64,000 nucleotides of DNA from contig JAGKWY010000025.1 of the NCBI GenBank assembly GCA_021151625.1, forward strand, positions 1 through 64,000, written 5' to 3'. The notes below the pieces were generated by a model. That model was given only the letters and a program-made list of their open reading frames with translations. It was not told the DNA's origin and ran no database searches. The number at the start of each line of letters is the position of its first letter. The stretch's first letter is position 1. Position numbers and translations under genes: made by a program. Positions 43,882 through 51,562 of the stretch are shown piece after piece. Source of the DNA: Gammaproteobacteria bacterium (lineage in GTDB: Bacteria > Pseudomonadota > Gammaproteobacteria > Pseudomonadales > Cellvibrionaceae).

Positions 43882-43913
43882 AGGGTGTTTTGTCCGTTAA
43901 AACCCGTTTAAAT

Positions 43914-43961
43914 TAAAAATCAAAATACCTGGAAACCTAAAAGCCGAAATACCTAGAAACC
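43914..43961. repeat. Two 24-bp imperfect tandem units at the MBOAT stop codon
   Basis: Units 43914-43937 and 43938-43961 match at about 20 of 24 positions (core AAATACCTRGAAACC). The MBOAT TAG stop lies in the second unit; the equivalent position in the first reads CAG. Looks like duplication of the gene's last codons. Confidence 0.6.
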
Positions 43962-45353
43962 AAAGTAAATAAAGCCCGGCATACCTGCCGGCGCTAAACC
44001 CATAATGACCAGTGCACTTAAAAACAGGCACAGGCTCTGCGCCCACCAGGGCAATTGGCGCAATAATGCTGCTGATTTTTGCATGATATTTTCCGCCTGT
44101 CTGGCCAGTACAAAAAATATTCCTATGGCGAGGAATAAACCCAGCCAGTTGAGGCTGGGCACCAACTCCCACTCGCCAAATCCCAGCAGGAAGGTTTTGG
44201 CTGAGTCCCAGTCCTCGGCGCGGAATAGCAACCAGCCCAGGCATACAAAGACGAAGGTGATGATTTGACCGATTGCCGCCGGCAAGCGCCACTCGGAAAC
44301 CTTGTGCCAGATGTTCTGCAACACCAGCCCTATACCATGCCATAGCCCCCAGACCACAAAAGTAATGCTCGCGCCGTGCCAAAACCCCGAGAGGGTCATT
44401 GCGACCACCAAATTAATTTGCGTGCGCCCGAAGTTGCCGCGATTGCCACCGAGTGGGATGTACACATAATCGCGAATCCAGCGCGATAAGGTGATATGCC
44501 AGCGCTTCCAGAAATCGCTCAGGTTAGTCGCGAGATAAGGCTGGCGGAAATTCACCGGCAGATTAAATCCAAGCAGCAATGCCAGTGCAGTAACTACATC
44601 GGTGTAGCCGGAAAAATCAAAAAATAATTGCCAGGCGTAGGCCATCAAACCGCCAGCCAATTCCACCGCGTGATAACTCTCGGGGCTGGCAAACACCGGG
44701 TTGGCCCACTCCTCTGCCAGCCAGGCGGCGAGCCAGATTTTTTTTATTAGCGCTGAGATGATTAATAGAATTGCCCACTCGGGCGCAACCAATGCGCGGC
44801 GCGCGGGCGTTTCGATTTGTGCAAGCAATTCCCCGGGGCGACAAATAGGCCCGGCGAGCAGCGTGGGGAAAAAGGAGAGATGCAATAAACCGTCGGCGAG
44901 TTTTGCGGCCTTGTATTCGCCGCGCCCCACACTCACCAGATAGGCAATGCCCTGGAAGGTGTAAAACGAAATCCCCACCGGCAATACCAATTCCAGCACT
45001 GGCAGGCTGGCGCCGGTAAAAACGGGCGAGAGCAAGGCCATGGCTTCTTCGCGGAAAAAATTGTAGTACTTGAAAATACCCAGATTCAGCAGCGCAATGG
45101 CCACACCACATACCATGGGCCAGCGGCGTCGGCTGCCATCGGGCGCGGGTATTGCCTGTGCCAATAAGAGAATGACCAGCGAAAAGTTCACCAGCAAGAG
45201 CGCAAAACGCCAGTCGAAGGAGCAATAAAAAAGATAGCTGGCGATCAGCAACAAATAGTTTTGCGCCTTAACACCCCGGGCGGAGCCAAGCCACCAGTAG
45301 AGCCACAAAAAAACAACAAACAGAATCCCGAATTCGGGCGAGAGGTAATGCAT
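43953..45353 (-). CDS. MBOAT family O-acyltransferase (second system)
   Basis: A 466-residue multi-spanning acyltransferase of the AlgI type. Motifs: LPVGISFYTFQGIAYLVSVG, FFPTLLAGPICRPGELL, FFDFSGYTDVVTALALLLGF, FWKRWHITLSRWIRDYVYIPLGGNR, and the catalytic-His block MTLSGFWHGASITFVVWGLWHG. It is first in an operon with two SGNH proteins and an SDR, which together look like an exported-glycan O-acetylation machine. Sequence differs substantially from the MBOAT at 20442. Confidence 0.92.
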   Translation of the reverse strand: MHYLSPEFGILFVVFLWLYWWLGSARGVKAQNYLLLIASYLFYCSFDWRFALLLVNFSLVILLLAQAIPAPDGSRRRWPMVCGVAIALLNLGIFKYYNFFREEAMALLSPVFTGASLPVLELVLPVGISFYTFQGIAYLVSVGRGEYKAAKLADGLLHLSFFPTLLAGPICRPGELLAQIETPARRALVAPEWAILLIISALIKKIWLAAWLAEEWANPVFASPESYHAVELAGGLMAYAWQLFFDFSGYTDVVTALALLLGFNLPVNFRQPYLATNLSDFWKRWHITLSRWIRDYVYIPLGGNRGNFGRTQINLVVAMTLSGFWHGASITFVVWGLWHGIGLVLQNIWHKVSEWRLPAAIGQIITFVFVCLGWLLFRAEDWDSAKTFLLGFGEWELVPSLNWLGLFLAIGIFFVLARQAENIMQKSAALLRQLPWWAQSLCLFLSALVIMGLAPAGMPGFIYFGF

Positions 45354-45526
45354 CAGGCAAGTTCCATTTCAGACCATAACTGCGAGCGGCCATGATACGC
45401 AAAGCCGGGCGCAAAATCTTTGCGGCGCGACAAAATCCCGCTGTACAGCGACGGCCTGTATTAACTAATTCGACTGAGGAGTGCGTGGGTGTTGGTGAAA
45501 GAGTGATGAAGTACAAGCTATTACCC

Positions 45527-46432
45527 TTAGGGCGGGCTGAGCGGGGAAAAAAGATATTGCTCATAACCCGGATCGAGGCGGGTAATAAACGGGTTGGCGA
45601 GGGAAAAAATAGTGCGTGTTTGCAAATGCACCAGGTTCAGGCCGGGGCCAAAATTTTCTTGCCACAGGCGCTGCATGCTGCCGTCGCTATAGGCGAGTTT
45701 TAATCCGGCGGTGATGCGCCGCTTTAATAAATGATTATCCGGATGTAAAAAGAAAAAGCGCGGCAGTTTGTACACCAATGCAAATGAATTATCGAGGCCT
45801 AGCTGTGCCAGCTTCGGGTGTGCCTGTAACTCGTTGCTGGCCTGATTGGCGCCGGTGCAAAATAAATCGATGCGACCTGCGGCAACCATTTTAAACAGAC
45901 TCTCATAGGCTTCTACTTCTATTACGTTAAAGCCATTGTGCTTAAGTATTTTAGCATCCTGCCAGCCTATTCCCTGACCCACGCGATATCTCTTTAAATC
46001 CTCCAGGGATGTTACCCGGGCAATTTCAGCCTTGCGCTGCGGGCTTACAAAGCAGACACGGTAGCCGAGTATGCCCAGGTCGATGGGAAAGGGAATAAAA
46101 TCCAGTTTGCTTTTGGAGACGAAATCATCGTCGTAACTCTCCTCGAGCAAGATGTTGGGATATTGATTGTTGCTGGCGGCAAGGCGCGCGCGCAGCTTGT
46201 AGTAGCTAGTGGGAATGGGCCGCATTTCGTAAGCGCCGTAGGTCGCTTTGGTTTTTTCCAGGGCCAGGCGAATCAGCGCTATGGTGTATTGGTCGCGTTT
46301 ATCTGTATCACCAGCAGGCTCGCGGTGCGACACAATAAAATCGGCCTGCGCGGTAGTCGCCAATAGGTAGAGCAACAAGGCGGCAGTACGCAGCCAACAA
46401 GTGCTCAGCCTTTTGGAATTGCCTGGGTTCAT
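45527..46432 (-). CDS. Periplasmic solute-binding-like protein
   Basis: A 301-residue exported protein with a signal peptide (TAALLLYLLATTAQA). It has the fold pattern of type II periplasmic-binding proteins in the amino-acid/transporter substrate-binding family: LDFIPFPIDLGILGYRVCF, TSLEDLKRYRVGQGIGWQDAKIL, FKMVAAGRIDLFCTG, ending in a helical lobe. No ABC transporter lies next to it. Such orphan proteins often act as sensors or are relics. The neighbouring two-component genes start about 150 bp upstream, but a link is speculative. Confidence 0.75.
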   Translation of the reverse strand: MNPGNSKRLSTCWLRTAALLLYLLATTAQADFIVSHREPAGDTDKRDQYTIALIRLALEKTKATYGAYEMRPIPTSYYKLRARLAASNNQYPNILLEESYDDDFVSKSKLDFIPFPIDLGILGYRVCFVSPQRKAEIARVTSLEDLKRYRVGQGIGWQDAKILKHNGFNVIEVEAYESLFKMVAAGRIDLFCTGANQASNELQAHPKLAQLGLDNSFALVYKLPRFFFLHPDNHLLKRRITAGLKLAYSDGSMQRLWQENFGPGLNLVHLQTRTIFSLANPFITRLDPGYEQYLFSPLSPP

Positions 46433-46582
46433 TGTTGTTGTCCTTGAGCTAAGCGCAATCCCTGGCCGCGCGTTGGCATTTTATGTTGATGTTATGGGTA
46501 ACCGGGCGCCCCATAAATGAGGGGATTTAATTATAGCGCGATTGATACCAATGCTTATGCCGGTAAGCGCCAGAGGATGCGA

Positions 46583-47932
46583 TTAAAACATCAACCGAAA
46601 ACAACTACCTTGCGGCTGGGCAATATAATTTACTGAGCCACCATGGGCTTGCATTATTTGTTGTACTACAAACAAACCTATTCCTGTCCCGGTACGTTTG
46701 GAAGTATAGAAAGGGACAAAAACCTGTGCGCGTTTTTCTGCTTCAATGCCTGGGCCATTATCTACCACATCTATTACAAGCTTGCCTTGGGGGTGAATAT
46801 AAGCGCGCAGATAAATCTGTTTGCCAGACGCAGAATCAGGATTTTCACGCAGGGCTTCGATGGCGTTCTTAATCAGGTTGATCAGCGCCTGTTCTATCTG
46901 TGCTGCATCCAGGTTGCTTTGCAGGTGTTCAGGTGTTATTTCAATCTGGAGTGAAATTGTTTCACGTTCCAGGTCCCGGGCAAATAAGGTCGCGACTGAT
47001 TGCAGCAAGTTGCGCAGGGACTGTGGGCGTAAATCGAGATGCAGGGGTTGCGCAACTGTGCGATAAGCCTGCACAAAATCCATCAGGTGTTCACTGCGGC
47101 GGCTTACAGTAGAGAGCGCCTCGCTGGCGTCAGTTAATAAGTCTGCGGCAGGATTTTGTTGATAGCTTTCCAATAATTCCTGCGCGGTATTGCTCAGCGA
47201 ATTAATGGGCGTCATTGAGTTCATAATTTCATGGCTGAGCACCTGCACCAATTTTTGCCATGCGTCGATTTGCTGGCGATCCAGTTCGCGCTGAATGACT
47301 TGCAGGCTGATAATTTTATTGGTGCCCTCCGGTGTTTGAATGCTAGTGGCTGAAGCAGCAAGTGACAGGGTTTGCTGCGGTAGCTGCAGGCTAACTAACT
47401 GTTGATCGCCCGGCTGAAGTGCGATCAGTTCCAGCGCAAAATCTTCACCAAAATTGCGCAGCTCCTGCAGGCTGGATAATTGATTGCGTTGAAATAATTG
47501 CCGCGCGGCGCTGTTAATTAATTCAATCTTGTCTTCCTGCAAACGCACCAGGGGTACTGGTACTTTTTCCAGCAACACTGAGTAGTAACGCAGCAGTGAT
47601 TCATTGCGTTCACGAAGTTGTTGCATATCGGTTTGTATTTCCTGCCAGAGTTGGGCGAGTTTTTTACCCTGGAAAAAAACTGGCTGTATCTGGCGGGTTG
47701 TGTCTTGAAAACGCAGGCAGGTAAAAAAATCTTCTAACTGTGCGTAAATTTTTTGTAGCGATTGAAACAATAAAACGATTTGCAGTAGCAAGAGCAAGTT
47801 GAGTCCAATCAGGCTAAACACCAGGGGTGCTTCGCGCAGCGCTAACCAGCCAATAGCAACCATGGTTAGAAAAATCAGCACCAGGCGCAGGCTGATTGCA
47901 ATACGAAAGTCGGCTCGCCAATTAGAGATCAT
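46583..47932 (-). CDS. NtrY-like sensor histidine kinase
   Basis: A 449-residue inner-membrane kinase. Two hydrophobic segments near 12-60; a short PAS-like segment (LLEKVPVPLVRLQEDKIELIN, about 120-170); HisKA with phosphoacceptor His in QVLSHEIMNSMTPINSLSN near 238; HATPase_c with N-box LINLIKNAIEALREN, G1 DVVDNGPGI and G2 GTGIGLFVVQQIMQAHGG. It lies immediately downstream of the response regulator gene with an 11-bp overlap, so the pair is co-expressed. Very similar kinase/regulator pairs sit beside MacB-type exporters in other gammaproteobacteria. Signal unknown. Confidence 0.92.
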   Translation of the reverse strand: MISNWRADFRIAISLRLVLIFLTMVAIGWLALREAPLVFSLIGLNLLLLLQIVLLFQSLQKIYAQLEDFFTCLRFQDTTRQIQPVFFQGKKLAQLWQEIQTDMQQLRERNESLLRYYSVLLEKVPVPLVRLQEDKIELINSAARQLFQRNQLSSLQELRNFGEDFALELIALQPGDQQLVSLQLPQQTLSLAASATSIQTPEGTNKIISLQVIQRELDRQQIDAWQKLVQVLSHEIMNSMTPINSLSNTAQELLESYQQNPAADLLTDASEALSTVSRRSEHLMDFVQAYRTVAQPLHLDLRPQSLRNLLQSVATLFARDLERETISLQIEITPEHLQSNLDAAQIEQALINLIKNAIEALRENPDSASGKQIYLRAYIHPQGKLVIDVVDNGPGIEAEKRAQVFVPFYTSKRTGTGIGLFVVQQIMQAHGGSVNYIAQPQGSCFRLMF

Positions 47933-49334
47933 ATTTTTCCATCCGGCGATAGAGTGCAGTGCGGGTTAAACCCAATTCCGTAGCTGCCTGGGAGATATTG
48001 CCTGCATGTTTTTTCAGGGCGGTTTCAACCGCGTTGCGCTCCAATACTTCCAGGTTAAGTGTTTCTGGATGTAGCGGGTGTACTGCACTCGCTTTTACTG
48101 GGGGTTCGCCCAGGGCAAACTCGGCGCTGTCCAGTAGATCGCGCTCACTCAATACCAGTGCCCGCTCCACCGCATGGCTTAGTGAACGCACATTGCCGGG
48201 CCAGGTGTAATTTTCCAGTGCGCGCTGTGCTTCGCGTGTGAGCAGCGGTTTTTTGCGCTGGTATTTTTGCGCATAGAGGCCGAGAAAATAATCCACTAAC
48301 AGAGGAATATCTTCTTTGCGTTCGCGCAGCGGTGGCAACTGTAATTCCACTGTATTGAGTCGATACAATAAATCCTGACGAAATTGTTGTTCATTGTGCA
48401 ATTGCTCGGCACTGGCATTGGTGGCCGCAATCACACGCACATTTAAAGTTTGGGGTTTGTCATCGCCCAAGGCTGTGACCTGGCGCTGCTCCAGTACGCG
48501 TAATAATTTCACTTGCAGGTGCATGGGCAAGTTGGCAATTTCATCCAGAAATAAAGTTCCGCCATTGGCCGCGAGTAAACGCCCGGTACGATTTTCTTGC
48601 GCGCCGGTAAAGGCGCCTTTGCGATAACCAAATAATTCGGCTTCAAATAAATTATCCGGAATTGCGCCCATATCAATTGCCATAAATACCTGCTCGGCGC
48701 GCGCCGAGCGGCGATGTATTTCGCGTGCGACCAATTCCTTGCCGGAACCATTTTCGCCCAGAATTAATACATTGGCCTCGGTGGGTGCACAGCGATTAAT
48801 TTTGCGCAGCAATTCCTGCATGAGTGGCGTCTCACCAATAAATGCTGGCTGATTGGCCGCCATGGCAGTGCGCAGCGCGTTATTGTGTTGGGTTAATTGC
48901 TGGGTCTGTTGGCGCGACCGGGCGAGGCTAAAGGCCGCGTGCAAAGTGCCGAGCAATTTTTCGTTGCCCCAGGGTTTAATGACAAAATCGGTTGCGCCGG
49001 CTTTCATCGCATTCACCGCCAATTCAACACCGGCAAAGGCGGTCATCAAAATAACCACTATGTGCGGATAATTTTTTTTAATGAATGTCAGCCACTCAAG
49101 GCCAGCGCGGCCACTGTTTTCACCCAGGACAAAATTCATATCCAGCAAAATGACATCTACCGGTTGCTGTAAAAATTGTTGCTGTAAAAAATCGGGCAAG
49201 CACTGCGGGTCGTTAATGCTGCTAAACAGGGTGACTTTACGTTTCAATAATAAACGCGCAGCGGCAATTACGTCCTCGTCATCATCCACAACTAACAAGT
49301 GTCCTGCCAATAACGGCTGTGCAAGCGGCGCCAT
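47922..49334 (-). CDS. Sigma-54-dependent response regulator (NtrC family)
   Basis: A 470-residue regulator. Receiver domain with phospho-acceptor Asp65 (VDVILLDMNFV); AAA+ domain with Walker A ILGENGSGKELVAREIHRRS, the sigma-54 contact loop GAFTGAQ, Walker B GGTLFLDEIANLP, and an arginine-rich sensor region; C-terminal Fis-type helix-turn-helix NISQAATELGLTRTALYRRME. With GAFTGA intact it should activate sigma-54 promoters. Divergent from the HlyD-ABC operon, whose upstream region contains a sigma-54 promoter and paired dyads, its probable target. Confidence 0.95.
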   Translation of the reverse strand: MAPLAQPLLAGHLLVVDDDEDVIAAARLLLKRKVTLFSSINDPQCLPDFLQQQFLQQPVDVILLDMNFVLGENSGRAGLEWLTFIKKNYPHIVVILMTAFAGVELAVNAMKAGATDFVIKPWGNEKLLGTLHAAFSLARSRQQTQQLTQHNNALRTAMAANQPAFIGETPLMQELLRKINRCAPTEANVLILGENGSGKELVAREIHRRSARAEQVFMAIDMGAIPDNLFEAELFGYRKGAFTGAQENRTGRLLAANGGTLFLDEIANLPMHLQVKLLRVLEQRQVTALGDDKPQTLNVRVIAATNASAEQLHNEQQFRQDLLYRLNTVELQLPPLRERKEDIPLLVDYFLGLYAQKYQRKKPLLTREAQRALENYTWPGNVRSLSHAVERALVLSERDLLDSAEFALGEPPVKASAVHPLHPETLNLEVLERNAVETALKKHAGNISQAATELGLTRTALYRRMEKYDL

Positions 49335-49397
49335 AAAAATCCTATCTTCTTCGTGGGTTGAACCGATGGAAATCGCTAAAGCTCGCCCAGTCTATTT

Positions 49398-49434
49398 CGT
49401 CCGAATTCGCACAGCAAGTGTACGTTTTCGGACG
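49398..49434. promoter_or_regulatory. Paired 16-bp dyads, candidate upstream activator sites
   Basis: Site 1 (49398-49413) CGTCCG-AATT-CGCACA and site 2 (49419-49434) TGTACG-TTTT-CGGACG both fit TGTNCG-N4-CGNACA with one outer-base change each. Centres are 21 bp apart (two helical turns), and about 90 bp upstream of the sigma-54 promoter. Layout typical of cooperative binding by NtrC-family dimers. Confidence 0.75.
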
Positions 49435-49497
49435 ATTTTTTCGAGGTCAGCGGATGACAAGCCAAGTAACACATTGATGCGCATAGATTTTTTACTT

Positions 49498-49513
49498 TGG
49501 CATGGCTGCTGCA
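49498..49513 (+). promoter_or_regulatory. Sigma-54 (-24/-12) promoter of the export operon
   Basis: TGGCATGGCTGCTGCA has the invariant GG (49499-49500) and GC (49511-49512) exactly ten bases apart, and matches consensus TGGCAC-N5-TTGCA well. It lies about 70 bp before the HlyD start. Located next to a sigma-54 activator gene. Confidence 0.75.
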
Positions 49514-49584
49514 GTTTATCGATTATGCGCCTGTTCACAGGTTGCAAATGCTTGCGATAAGTCATTGATAAAAATGCGGGTTTT

Positions 49585-50835
49585 ATGGATACACCGATAC
49601 AACTTAATGCCTGGCGACGCCACCGGAAATATTTTCTTTCCGTGTTCATTGTGGGGTTGTTGTGTGCACTTTGGGCCTGGGCTGCGCCCAGTGGCGAACG
49701 CCGGCTGCGTGTGCAGGCCAGTGAATTAAGTGTGGCGCAAGTAAGTCAGGGAATTTTTGAAGATGTTATTCCCCTGCGCGGGCAAATTACGCCCCTGCAC
49801 AGCATTTATCTGGATGCGATGGAAGGCGGGCGGGTGGAAAAAATTCTGGTGGAGGAAGGCGCAAGTTTGCAGCAGGGACAAGCCATAGTGGAATTTTCCA
49901 ACGCGCGCCTGCAACTGGATTCCATCACCCGTGAAGCCCAGGTGAGCGAGCAAATTAATTTATTGCAAACCCAGGAGTTAAACCTTGCGCGCAATGCGCT
50001 GGATCACAAGCGCCAGCTAAATGAATTGGAATTGCGCTTGAAAAACACTGAGCAGCAATTAACGCGCGCGCAGAAATTATTGCAACAGCAATATATCTCC
50101 GTGGATAAGGTTGATGAGCTGCGCAACCAATACGAATATTTGCAGCAGAGCCTGGTGCTTACACGCGAATCGCAAGCGGCGGACCAAGCCCTGCAGGAGG
50201 CGCAATTAAAACAGTTGCGCGACTCAGTGGAGTCACTCAATAGGAATTTGGCGTTCGCGCGCAATAATATGGAATCACTCAAGGTAAAGGCACCTATTGC
50301 CGGGCGACTCACCGCGTTTGATTTACAGTTAGGGCAATCGCTGACCATGGGAGAGCGCTTTGGACAAATTGATGATCCGGATAATTTTAAAGTCATGGCG
50401 CTGGTAGATGAATTTTATAAAAATCGGTTGCAGTTGGGGCAGGCTGCTTTTTACCAGCAGGGCGAAAAAAATTACGATCTGCGCGTAAAAAAAATCTATC
50501 CGCAAGTCACCGATGGGCAATTCCGGGTGGACCTGGTGTTTGCAAGCGCACAGCCACCCAATATCAGCCGGGGGCAAACCTTGCAAATGCGTTTACAGAT
50601 TGGCGCAAATGAACCGGCGCTGCTGGTGCCCAATAATTCGTTTTACCAGGATACTGGCGGCCACTGGATTTTTGTGCTGGATAAAAAACGCGAACTGGCG
50701 CTCAGGCACGACATAAAACTCGGTCGGCGCAACAGCCAGCATATTGAGGTGTTGGAAGGATTGGCGCAGGGCGATACCGTCATTGTCAGCCCCTATACCA
50801 ATTACAAAGATATTCAAATGCTAATAATTCGTTAA
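49585..50835 (+). CDS. HlyD/MacA-like periplasmic adaptor protein
   Basis: A 416-residue membrane-fusion protein. One N-terminal membrane helix (YFLSVFIVGLLCALWAWAA), then a biotinyl/lipoyl-like half (GQITPLHSIYLDAMEGGRVEKILVEEGASLQQGQAIVEF), a long coiled-coil hairpin (about 120-230, rich in Gln/Leu), the second lipoyl half (LKVKAPIAGRLTAFDLQLGQSL) and beta-barrel/membrane-proximal domains. It should link the ABC permease to an outer-membrane channel, not encoded here. First gene of a three-gene operon behind the sigma-54 promoter. Confidence 0.9.
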   Translation: MDTPIQLNAWRRHRKYFLSVFIVGLLCALWAWAAPSGERRLRVQASELSVAQVSQGIFEDVIPLRGQITPLHSIYLDAMEGGRVEKILVEEGASLQQGQAIVEFSNARLQLDSITREAQVSEQINLLQTQELNLARNALDHKRQLNELELRLKNTEQQLTRAQKLLQQQYISVDKVDELRNQYEYLQQSLVLTRESQAADQALQEAQLKQLRDSVESLNRNLAFARNNMESLKVKAPIAGRLTAFDLQLGQSLTMGERFGQIDDPDNFKVMALVDEFYKNRLQLGQAAFYQQGEKNYDLRVKKIYPQVTDGQFRVDLVFASAQPPNISRGQTLQMRLQIGANEPALLVPNNSFYQDTGGHWIFVLDKKRELALRHDIKLGRRNSQHIEVLEGLAQGDTVIVSPYTNYKDIQMLIIR

Positions 50836-50866
50836 CAAAATTTTATTACCGCTTAAGGAGAACAGT

Positions 50867-51550
50867 ATGATTCGTTTAACTGCAATCGATAAGATTTTTC
50901 GCACAGATACGGTAGAGACGCGCGCGCTTAGCCAAGTCAGCCTGGATATTCACGCCGGCGAATTTGTGGCGATCATGGGGCCTTCCGGCTGCGGCAAATC
51001 CACGTTGCTCAATATTCTCGGAATGCTGGATAGCCCGGACAGCGGCGACTATGTTTTTAATGGCGAGAATATCGCCCGCTACAGTGAGAGTAAATTAAGT
51101 GAGCTGCGCAAGCATCAAGTCGGTTTTATTTTTCAGAGCTTTAATTTAATCGATGAATTAAACGTATTTGAAAATATAGAGCTAGCATTGCTCTATCAAA
51201 AAATTCCAGTGAAAGAGCGCCGCGCACGGATACAGGCGGTGATCGAGAAAATGGAAATCGCCCATCGCGCTAAACATATGCCCAGTCAACTGTCTGGCGG
51301 CCAGCAACAGCGAGTTGCAGTGGCGCGGGCATTGGTCGCAAACCCCAAATTAATTCTCGCCGACGAGCCTACCGGAAACCTGGATTCAACGCATGGCCAG
51401 GAGGTGATGAATCTACTTAAAAAATTAAACCAGGAAGGGGCTACGGTGGTGATGGTAACTCACTCGCTAGAGCACGCCAGTTATGCGCAGCGCCGCATTA
51501 ATTTGTTCGATGGAAAAATCATTGCGCAAACCCAGCTGGCAGCTGCTTGA
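50867..51550 (+). CDS. ABC transporter ATPase (MacB/LolD type)
   Basis: A 227-residue ATPase. Walker A GPSGCGKST (38-46), Q-loop FIFQSFNLIDELNVFEN, signature LSGGQQQRVAVARAL, Walker B LILADEPTGNLD, and H-loop VTHS are complete. The FQ-SFNLID region is typical of MacB/LolD/FtsE ATPases partnering with FtsX-type permeases. AAGGAG precedes the ATG. 12 nt before the permease gene. Confidence 0.96.
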   Translation: MIRLTAIDKIFRTDTVETRALSQVSLDIHAGEFVAIMGPSGCGKSTLLNILGMLDSPDSGDYVFNGENIARYSESKLSELRKHQVGFIFQSFNLIDELNVFENIELALLYQKIPVKERRARIQAVIEKMEIAHRAKHMPSQLSGGQQQRVAVARALVANPKLILADEPTGNLDSTHGQEVMNLLKKLNQEGATVVMVTHSLEHASYAQRRINLFDGKIIAQTQLAAA

Positions 51551-51562
51551 TAGGGAGTTATT

